Below, one piece after another: positions 14,995 through 20,989 of a DNA stretch of 20,989 nt. Position numbers and translations under genes: made by a program. The stretch covers positions 1-20,989 of the forward strand of contig CAYPNP010000045.1 of the NCBI GenBank assembly GCA_964412195.1. The letters run 5' to 3'. Source of the stretch: CAYPNP01 sp964412195 (GTDB taxonomy: Bacteria > Acidobacteriota > JAAYUB01). The stretch's first letter is position 1. Every line of letters starts with the position of its first letter. The notes under the pieces were generated by a model. That model did not search any database. It saw only the letters and a program-made list of their open reading frames with translations, and had not been told where the DNA came from.

Positions 14995-16350
14995 ATGAAT
15001 TCCCAGCCCGGCGGCTTCCCCGCCACGTTCTGGTCGGCCAACCTCACCGAGCTCTTCGAGCGGGGCGCCTATTACGCCATGGCCAGCTTCGTCGTCCTGT
15101 ACCTGGGACGGCTGGGGCTGGGCTCCTACTGGCCGAGCAACCTGAACGGCATCCTCTGGACACTGGTCTACTTCCTGCCGATCCTCTCCGGCACCATCGC
15201 CGACCAGGTGGGCTTCAAGAAATCGCTGCTGGTGGCGTTCGTCCTGCTGGCGATCGGCTACTTCATCATGGGCTCGCCGGTGTGGTTCGGAGGCTACCAG
15301 CTGGCGGAGAAAGCCGGCAACGCCATGACCGCCGGCTCCGGCCTGATCGGCATCGTCCTGGTGGCCATCGTGCTGATCGGCATGGGCGGCTCCATCATCA
15401 AGCCCTGCATCTCCGGCACGGTGCAGAAAACGGCGGGGGCCAGGGCGACCCTCGCCTTCGGCATCTTCTACATGATCATCAACGTCGGGTCGCTGTTCGG
15501 GCGCGGCATCAGCTACGTCGCCCGCCACCGGTTCGACCTAAGCTACATCTTCGCCGTGTCGGTGGGGTGTTCCATCGTCGCCTTCTTCGTGGTGCTGTTC
15601 CTCTATAAAGAGCCTGACACCGCCGCCGCGCCGGCCAAGCCCCGCCGCTCCCCCGGGCGCATCCTCGTCGACATGGTCAAGGTGGTCCTGAACCTCCGTT
15701 TCAGCCTGTTCCTGCTGGTCTCGTCCGGCTTCTTCTTCATCTACTCCCAGGTCTACAACGTGCTGCCGCTCTACCTCGAAAAGGTGGTCGAAAACAAGCC
15801 GCCGGTGGATATCTACACCATGGCCAACCCCTTCACCATCGTCTTCTTCCAGCTGCTGATCACGAAACTATTCGGCAAGTGGCCGCCGATCAAGTCCATC
15901 ATCGTGGGCATCGTCATCATCGGCCTGGCCATGGCCATCAACATCATCCCCGTCTACATGGTCGTCGGCGTCCGGGGGATGGTGGGCAGCCTGCTCCCGC
16001 TGGGCTCCATGATGATCGTGCTGACCGTGTCCCTGATCGCCTTCGGCGAACTGTTCACCTCCGCGCGCACCTACGAGTACATCGGCTCCCTGGCGCCCAA
16101 GGGCCAGGAGGGCCTTTTCCTCGGCTACGCCAACCTGCCCATGGCCATCGGGGCTCTTCTCGGCGGGCCGGCGGGCGCCTTCATCTTCAACGAGATCATG
16201 TGCCGCGGGGCCAAGAAGCTGCCGGACGGATTGCTGGCGCTGGACCCCACGTACAACACCCTCGGCTGGGTCACCCTGATGGTGATCGGCTTCGGCTCCG
16301 CCGCCAGCATGTGGCTCTACAATCGCTGGCTCCTGAAAACTGCGAAGTGA
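14995..16350 (+). CDS. POT/PTR2-like major facilitator transporter
   Basis: This 451-residue inner-membrane protein has about 12 hydrophobic segments. The first helix carries ELFERGAYY (19-27), which matches the proton-coupled oligopeptide transporter signature ExxERFxYY except that Phe is Gly24. The two Glu and Arg residues used for proton coupling are kept. GTIADQVGFKKSLL is the usual MFS loop 2-3. A proton-driven peptide (or related solute) importer is the best reading. The loop between halves is short (about 207-222, basic and Pro-rich). Start ATG 14995 has AGGGAG 8 bp upstream. Flanking gaps are filled with heptad repeats on both sides. Substrate is not known. Confidence 0.8.
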   Translation: MNSQPGGFPATFWSANLTELFERGAYYAMASFVVLYLGRLGLGSYWPSNLNGILWTLVYFLPILSGTIADQVGFKKSLLVAFVLLAIGYFIMGSPVWFGGYQLAEKAGNAMTAGSGLIGIVLVAIVLIGMGGSIIKPCISGTVQKTAGARATLAFGIFYMIINVGSLFGRGISYVARHRFDLSYIFAVSVGCSIVAFFVVLFLYKEPDTAAAPAKPRRSPGRILVDMVKVVLNLRFSLFLLVSSGFFFIYSQVYNVLPLYLEKVVENKPPVDIYTMANPFTIVFFQLLITKLFGKWPPIKSIIVGIVIIGLAMAINIIPVYMVVGVRGMVGSLLPLGSMMIVLTVSLIAFGELFTSARTYEYIGSLAPKGQEGLFLGYANLPMAIGALLGGPAGAFIFNEIMCRGAKKLPDGLLALDPTYNTLGWVTLMVIGFGSAASMWLYNRWLLKTAK

Positions 16351-16520
16351 AGAGCGAAGACCGAAGGCAATCTGAACGTCGAACATCGAACGTTGAACAT
16401 CGAACTTTGAAGTAAAACCGGCTGAGGAAGTGAGTTGGCTTTCGGATGAGAGCGACATCGCAGCAACTGGCTGGTTGACTTCGTTGTTCGATGTTCAGTG
16501 TTCGATGTTCGATGTTCATT
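16349..16520. repeat. Paired inverted GAAC heptad arrays
   Basis: A short GAAG array (GAAGAGC, GAAGACC, GAAGGCA, 16349-16369) overlaps the transporter stop codon. It is followed by GAACGTC, GAACATC, GAACGTT, GAACATC, GAACTTT at 16374-16408. The reverse-oriented array 16486-16520 has GTTC every 7 bp (16486, 16493, 16500, 16507, 16514). The two main arrays can pair across about 75 bp. The unit GAACATC is shared by both arms, and the array at 1502-1540 uses a close relative. The stretch ends 31 bp before the next ATG. Confidence 0.85.
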
Positions 16521-16551
16521 TTGACCGGCAGAGGAAAGGCGGACTCACCTC

Positions 16552-17853
16552 ATGAAACTTCACGCCAGGCAAATCTTTCGCATCCTCCTGTTCGGCCTGT
16601 TCATGCTCGGGGCGCTCTACGTCGCCACGGTGCTCAGCATCCTGCAGCCTTGGCAGACGCACGGCGACTACACCCGGGACCGGCAGATGGCCGAGACGGC
16701 CTTGGTGGGTCGCGGGATTCGATGGACGGGTGACGTCGCGACGATTCTCCCGGGAGGTCCGCCTTACTCCCGCGGGTACATGCACGGGCGGCTACTGGCT
16801 GGACCCATTCGGGAATTGGACGCCGTCCTCAACCAGTTGATGGACGCCAAGGGCTTTCACGTGCCTCTGCTCGGTAAGGCCATGGCCGTCCGCAAGGCCC
16901 GGCGGCTGGAGGCGCAGATCCCCTACCGGTATATCGCCGAGATGCGTGGTGTCGCCGACGGCTCCGGCGTGCCCTACGCCGACATCCTGCTCTTCAACGT
17001 CTTCGACGACCTGCTCTATGTCCACGGCTGCTCCAGCCTCGGGCTGGAGAAAGGTTCCGCCGCCGGCGAGTGGATCCACGCCCGCAACCTGGACTACCTG
17101 CTTCATCAGTTGGCCCGCTACAAGACCGTCATGGTTCAGGAGTGGGGAACTTCACCTCCTACCAATGACTTTGTCTCCGTGGGCTTCCCTGGCTACATCG
17201 GCGTGCTGACCGGCATCAACAGCCGGGGCATCAGCCTGTCGGCCCACACCTCCATCAGCGCCGACAACGCCGTCGGGGTCCCCTCCGGCTTCCTCTACCG
17301 CCGGATCATGGAGGAGGCGGGCACCCTCGACCAGGCCGTAGCCATCCTGCGGACCGGCCCGCGGACGATCGGCAACAACATCTTGCTGGGATCATTCAGG
17401 GAAAACCGCTTCGTCGCCGCCGAGGTGACCGCCCGCCGGTGCGAGACCCGCGCACCGGAAGGCGGCGTCGTGGTCGTGACCAACCACTTCCAGTGCGCCG
17501 CGCTGGGGGAGCTGCAGCGCGGCCCGGACCGGCTCCTCCAGGGTAGCCGGCAGCGCGCCAAGACACTGCAGGAGTTTCAGTCCGGCCTGGGGCGGCCGGC
17601 CGGGGTGGCCGACGTGCGGCGGTGGTTCGCCTCCACGAAGGGGCAGGGCGCGGTCTTCCCGTCGGTGGCCAACAAAGGCACGGTGCAGGGGGTCATCTTC
17701 GCCCCGGCGGAAGGGGCCTTCTACGTGGCCAAGGGGAACCGGACTCCGGTTACGACGGCGGGTTACCTGCGACTGCTGCTCCCCTTCCCATCCACTCCAG
17801 TAACGTCCGCAGGACCGGGTCCGGCCTACTGCTCCACAGCCCCGCGGCAATGA
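16552..17853 (+). CDS. Membrane-anchored C45-family Ntn hydrolase/acyltransferase
   Basis: This 433-residue protein has an N-terminal membrane segment or signal (about 9-30) and a domain like the C45 peptidase/acyl-CoA:6-aminopenicillanate acyltransferase family. GYMHGRLLAGPIREL matches the N-terminal GxxhG region of the family. The probable nucleophile is Cys160 in VHGCSSLG, where autocleavage before Cys would expose it. It is followed by ARNLDYL (family GRNxD), then GYIGVLTGINSRGISLS and TNHFQ. Family members cut or transfer amide-linked acyl groups, and the substrate here is unknown. The membrane segment suggests action in the periplasm or at the inner membrane. The ATG at 16552 has only a weak AAAGGCGG upstream. 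The last 104 bp overlap the tail of the opposite-strand YfhO-type gene. The final 30 or so residues are poor in family features. Confidence 0.8.
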   Translation: MKLHARQIFRILLFGLFMLGALYVATVLSILQPWQTHGDYTRDRQMAETALVGRGIRWTGDVATILPGGPPYSRGYMHGRLLAGPIRELDAVLNQLMDAKGFHVPLLGKAMAVRKARRLEAQIPYRYIAEMRGVADGSGVPYADILLFNVFDDLLYVHGCSSLGLEKGSAAGEWIHARNLDYLLHQLARYKTVMVQEWGTSPPTNDFVSVGFPGYIGVLTGINSRGISLSAHTSISADNAVGVPSGFLYRRIMEEAGTLDQAVAILRTGPRTIGNNILLGSFRENRFVAAEVTARRCETRAPEGGVVVVTNHFQCAALGELQRGPDRLLQGSRQRAKTLQEFQSGLGRPAGVADVRRWFASTKGQGAVFPSVANKGTVQGVIFAPAEGAFYVAKGNRTPVTTAGYLRLLLPFPSTPVTSAGPGPAYCSTAPRQ

Positions 17854-20218
17854 CCAGCGCCGCCAGGAAGCTCAGCACCAGGCCGAGCTTGAAGGAATCC
17901 GGACGGTAGAGGAAGACGACCTCGTGCCGGCCGGCCGCCAGGCGCACGGAGCGGAAGGCGGAGTCGGCGACGCGGATCTCCGCCGGCTGCCCGTCCACCA
18001 GGGCGTCCCAACCCGGGAAATACAGGTCCCGCAGCACCAACCAGCCCGGCGAGGCGGCCTCCACCTCCAGGCGGACCCGTCCCCGGCCGTACTCCGCGCG
18101 CCGGACGGCGCCCGGCACCGGCCCGGCTCCGGCAGCCTCCGAGACGGCTTCGGCGGACGCGCCCGATCCCCTCTCCGCCCGGTCCGCCTCCCCGGCGATG
18201 CAGGGCACCCGGCGGTCGAACACCGGCGCCTGCCGCCAGGTCAGGTGGTCCTCCACGTCTTGCGGACGAAAGCGGACTGTGGTGTAGAAGGCCGCCCGAT
18301 CCGCCACCGCATCCAGCGGGTAGATCACCCAATCCTTTCCTTCATAGATAGGCGCCACCCCCGGTTTCTCGTGTCCGCGGCGGCGGATCTCCCACCCGAG
18401 GCGCGCCAGGGCGGCCAGATCCGCGTCGGCCACGGCCTGCACGCGGACGTTGCCCGGGGCGTCCAGGACCTCGGCCAGGCGCGCCCGGCCGTAGATCTCG
18501 AACAGGCACTTGAGCTGCCGCCGGGCCAGCGTGCCGGCGTCCACCCGCCGGAGGCTTTCCGCATCGGGCTCCTCCACCTGGTAAAGGCGCGATCCCGCCG
18601 GCTCCAGCCAGGCCAGCAGCCGCCAGGTGCGGAGGGGAGTCATGGCGTCGTAGCCGTCGAGGCTGTCCACGCCGTAGACCAGGTTCACCTCCGGCGGCAG
18701 GTCGGTCCCCAGTGCCCGGGGCGGGTCCGGCGTGCGCCGGACACACTCCCTCAGCTCCGCCCGCCCGGGGAACAGCCGGTCCGCGGAAGAGGAATAGACG
18801 AAGATCCGGCCGGCGTGCCCGAGGTCGGCGAAGAGCACGGCCAGCAGCAGGGCGAAGGCCAGTCCCCGACGGTCCGGGTTCCACCGGCGCAGCGCCGCGA
18901 CGGTGCCGCCCAGCGCCAGGAAGAAGGCCGCGTACTGCCAGGCCAGGTAGCCGGACAGGTGCAGCGCGCGGATGAAGTCGGAATACAGCCACAGGCCAGA
19001 CAGTGCCGCCGCCGCCAGCACCGCCGCCAGCAGCCCCAGCCGGCGCCGGTCCCGCACCCACGACCAGCCGTCCAGCATGCGCGCCGCCGGGACGATCAGG
19101 CCGAGGTTGCAGAAGACGATCAGCTTGACGAAGCCCGCCGAGCCCAGCGGCGTGGCGTCCAGCACGGCATTCCAGAATCCCGCCGGCCAGCGGAAGAAGA
19201 GCAGCCAGAAGCCTGCCGCCAGGCCCAGCCAGAAAAAGATCTCGCGGCGGTGCTCCCGGCGGAAAGCCGCCAGCAGGGCCAGCGCCAGGACCGGGATCCC
19301 GGCGTAGAGGTAGTAGTTCATCTCGCCGGTCCAGGCCCAGTGGTTGCCCGTGACGGTGTCGCCGAAGAAGGCCGGGACCAGCTGGTGGAAGAGGTGGCCC
19401 GGCGGGGTCAGCGAGGGGTTGACCCGGCTGCGCAGGGCGAAGGCGTAGCTCTCCCGCAGGTACTCCAGGAACGGCAGCAGCTGGACGGCGCCCAGGGCCG
19501 CGCCCGCCGCGCAGAAGGAGACGAACTTGCCCGCCGCGGCCAGCGTCCCCCGCAGGTCCCGCCGGTCCCAGCGCCGCCACAGGAACCAGGCGGCGGCCAG
19601 CGGCAGCGTCAGCGCCCACGTCTGCGGCTGGCCGGCGAAGAGCTGCAGGGCCAGCGCCAGCGCCATCAGCCAGCCGTGCACGGCCCGCCCTTCGTCGGCG
19701 TACGCCGTGGCCAGGCAGAGCACCAGCGGGATCCACATCTCGGAGGCGGCCTGGGGCCACAGATTCCAGGCGATGAAGTGGGGCATGAACGCGAAAGCCA
19801 GGCCTCCCGCCGCGGCGGCAGCCGGCCGGATCCCCAGCCGGCGCAGGAACAGGTGGGTGAAGAGCGCCGCCAGGACGGCCTTGATCCACAGTGCCAGCAT
19901 CAACCCGAGGCCGTCCGGCAGGGCCGCGCGGAGCCAGCTCACCGGGTAGAACACCGCCGCCTGGCCGTTGGCCAGGAACGGCTGCCCCAGCCCGTTGTGC
20001 GGGTTCCACAGCGGCAGCGCCCTGTCGGCCAGGCATTCCCGCAGGTAGGCATTCCAGGAGAAAAACTGGGTGACGGGATCGGCGGTCCAGCTCGCCGGGA
20101 GCGGCCAGCGGCCCGGCAGCAGGGACCCGCCGTAGAGGCACAGCCAGCCCAGCGTCGCCGCCAGGCAGACCTGCACCCGATCGTCGGCCAGGATCCTGCG
20201 CAGTGGCCCGGCGTTCAT
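17750..20218 (-). CDS. YfhO-family large membrane protein
   Basis: This 822-residue polytopic protein has about a dozen hydrophobic segments in its first 460 residues and a soluble beta-rich C-terminal part, then one more membrane segment near the end (VLSFLAALVIAAGLW). The N-terminal motif FFSWNAYLRECLADRALPLWNPHNGLGQPFLANGQ is typical of YfhO-type proteins (shown here as the family signature; residues about 52-86). LYFPGWDALVDGQPAEI near the C-terminus is also characteristic. YfhO homologues are thought to act in glycan or teichoic-acid-type glycosylation of the envelope, with a GT-C-like fold. The role here is not established. The ATG at 20218 is favoured over a GTG at 20227 because GTGAGG sits 8 bp upstream. 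It begins 10 bp after the NlpC/P60 stop, so they form an operon. The 3' end overlaps the converging C45 gene by 104 bp. Confidence 0.85.
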   Translation of the reverse strand: MNAGPLRRILADDRVQVCLAATLGWLCLYGGSLLPGRWPLPASWTADPVTQFFSWNAYLRECLADRALPLWNPHNGLGQPFLANGQAAVFYPVSWLRAALPDGLGLMLALWIKAVLAALFTHLFLRRLGIRPAAAAAGGLAFAFMPHFIAWNLWPQAASEMWIPLVLCLATAYADEGRAVHGWLMALALALQLFAGQPQTWALTLPLAAAWFLWRRWDRRDLRGTLAAAGKFVSFCAAGAALGAVQLLPFLEYLRESYAFALRSRVNPSLTPPGHLFHQLVPAFFGDTVTGNHWAWTGEMNYYLYAGIPVLALALLAAFRREHRREIFFWLGLAAGFWLLFFRWPAGFWNAVLDATPLGSAGFVKLIVFCNLGLIVPAARMLDGWSWVRDRRRLGLLAAVLAAAALSGLWLYSDFIRALHLSGYLAWQYAAFFLALGGTVAALRRWNPDRRGLAFALLLAVLFADLGHAGRIFVYSSSADRLFPGRAELRECVRRTPDPPRALGTDLPPEVNLVYGVDSLDGYDAMTPLRTWRLLAWLEPAGSRLYQVEEPDAESLRRVDAGTLARRQLKCLFEIYGRARLAEVLDAPGNVRVQAVADADLAALARLGWEIRRRGHEKPGVAPIYEGKDWVIYPLDAVADRAAFYTTVRFRPQDVEDHLTWRQAPVFDRRVPCIAGEADRAERGSGASAEAVSEAAGAGPVPGAVRRAEYGRGRVRLEVEAASPGWLVLRDLYFPGWDALVDGQPAEIRVADSAFRSVRLAAGRHEVVFLYRPDSFKLGLVLSFLAALVIAAGLWSSRPDPVLRTLLEWMGRGAAVAGNPPS

Positions 20219-20228
20219 CGTGCGCACC

Positions 20229-20989
20229 TCACCACAGGCAGGTGCGCGCGCCGACGTAGCGGTCGACGAAGTACCGGGTGGAAAGGTTGTCGGTCCGGAT
20301 ACGCTGGCCCGCCCCCGGCGCGTGGATGAAGGCGCCGTTGCCGCAGTAGATCCCCACGTGGGACACCCGCTTCCCGCCGCCGGTGGCGAAGAACACCAGG
20401 TCTCCCGGCATGAGGTCGTCCCGGCCCACCGCCCGCCCCACCTCGTACTGGCGGGCCGAGGAGTGGGGCAGGTTCATGCCGTTGAGCTGGTAGACGGCCA
20501 TGGTCAGGCCGCTGCAGTCGAAGCCGTCCTCCCGGGAGGCGCCGCCCCACTGGTACGGCACGCCGAGGTAGGAACGGGCCGTCTCCACGAGGCGGGAGCG
20601 CAGGTAGGCGTCCCCCTTCAACGGGCGGTCGGCCACGGAGTAGCTGTCGGGGCTGACGAGGTAGTACTCGTCGATGATCCCTTGTTCCCTGACCTTCTCG
20701 GCCTCCTTCTGCGCCTTCTCGCGGGAGGGGAAGTCGCCGAAGCGGACCTTGTACAGGCCGGTGCGGTAGAGGAAATAGTAGGCCTCGATCTTCTTATCCT
20801 GGAGGGCCTGGGTCAGCCGGATGGCGTTGTCGACCTTGGCGAAGGCGCCCACCTGGATGGTCCAGCCGGTGCGGGCCAGCACCATGGCCACCGGGACCTC
20901 GCCGGGGGCGGGCGTCCTCGGCTCCGTGACGGGGGGCGCCGGCTGGCCGGAGGGCGCCGGCCGGGGCGGCGGGGGCGGCGCGGGCACCG
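20229..20989 (-). CDS. SPOR-NlpC/P60 peptidoglycan hydrolase (5' end outside window)
   Basis: The visible 253 codons encode a Pro/Ala-rich linker, a SPOR-type domain (about 40-112, GWTIQVGAFAKVDNAIRLTQ...LYKVRFGDFPS) that binds denuded glycan strands, and a C-terminal NlpC/P60 cysteine peptidase (about 130-253). Catalytic Cys158 is in DGFDCSGL, His210 in RVSHVGIY and the third polar residue is probably His222 in FIHAPG. LGVPYQWGG precedes the catalytic Cys as usual. Such enzymes cut peptide stems in peptidoglycan, and SPOR often targets them to the division site. The frame is open to the window edge, so the true start and any signal peptide lie beyond 20989. A GTG at 20985-20987 is in frame but has no visible upstream context. 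Residue numbers count from that codon. Confidence 0.9.
   Translation of the reverse strand, partial: VPAPPPPPRPAPSGQPAPPVTEPRTPAPGEVPVAMVLARTGWTIQVGAFAKVDNAIRLTQALQDKKIEAYYFLYRTGLYKVRFGDFPSREKAQKEAEKVREQGIIDEYYLVSPDSYSVADRPLKGDAYLRSRLVETARSYLGVPYQWGGASREDGFDCSGLTMAVYQLNGMNLPHSSARQYEVGRAVGRDDLMPGDLVFFATGGGKRVSHVGIYCGNGAFIHAPGAGQRIRTDNLSTRYFVDRYVGARTCLW

Overview
The window is G+C-rich (roughly two thirds by eye) and gene-dense. It looks like chromosomal DNA of a Gram-negative-type bacterium: it encodes a lipoprotein with a lipobox, a SPOR/NlpC-P60 envelope protein, long-chain polyprenyl and quinone genes, and a sigma-54 activator. No gene here fixes the taxon. An uncultured Acidobacteriota-like lineage or a similar high-GC metagenomic lineage is my guess from the mix of YfhO, LarC, three-gene acyl-CoA carboxylase and abundant intergenic repeats, and it is held with low confidence. 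I see no rRNA, tRNA, CRISPR array, prophage or transposase gene.

Layout. (1) 95-4510: a sigma-54 activator with a degenerate receiver domain, a double zinc-ribbon/DUF2007-like protein, a divergently placed two-gene unit (zinc-ribbon membrane protein, then a BON-domain lipoprotein) and a polytopic membrane protein. (2) 4511-4715: an AT-rich gap between converging genes that carries a cluster of DnaA boxes. (3) 8316-4716, minus strand: a three-gene biotin-dependent acyl-CoA carboxylase operon (carboxyltransferase, biotin carboxylase, biotinyl carrier). (4) 8317-8822: a repeat-filled gap with a 269-bp element bounded by perfect 47-bp inverted repeats. (5) 10654-8823, minus strand: aroB overlapping ubiE/menG. 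(6) 10780-17853, plus strand: a sirtuin overlapping larC, then tatD, a long-chain polyprenyl diphosphate synthase, a POT-type transporter and a membrane-anchored C45-type Ntn hydrolase. (7) 20989-17750, minus strand: an NlpC/P60 hydrolase (cut by the window edge) followed by a YfhO-type membrane protein.

How the genes fit together. AroB (shikimate pathway), UbiE/MenG (quinone methylation) and the polyprenyl synthase (quinone side chain) are consistent with isoprenoid quinone synthesis spread over two neighbouring transcription units. The carboxylase operon encodes all the parts expected for propionyl- or acetyl-CoA carboxylation. LarC is a nickel-pincer cofactor enzyme without its usual LarB/LarE partners nearby, and it is translationally coupled to a sirtuin.

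The most unusual feature is between the genes. Most of the larger non-coding gaps hold short degenerate tandem repeats with a strict 7-bp period (8 bp in one case). Each locus has its own unit sequence, and arrays are often set as inverted pairs that can form long hairpins. One such heptad array also lies inside larC, in its histidine-rich insertion. These resemble in principle the heptameric STRR repeats known from cyanobacteria, but the unit differs at every site. Together with the candidate origin at 4511-4715 and the 269-bp inverted-repeat element, they are the best leads for undescribed biology here.
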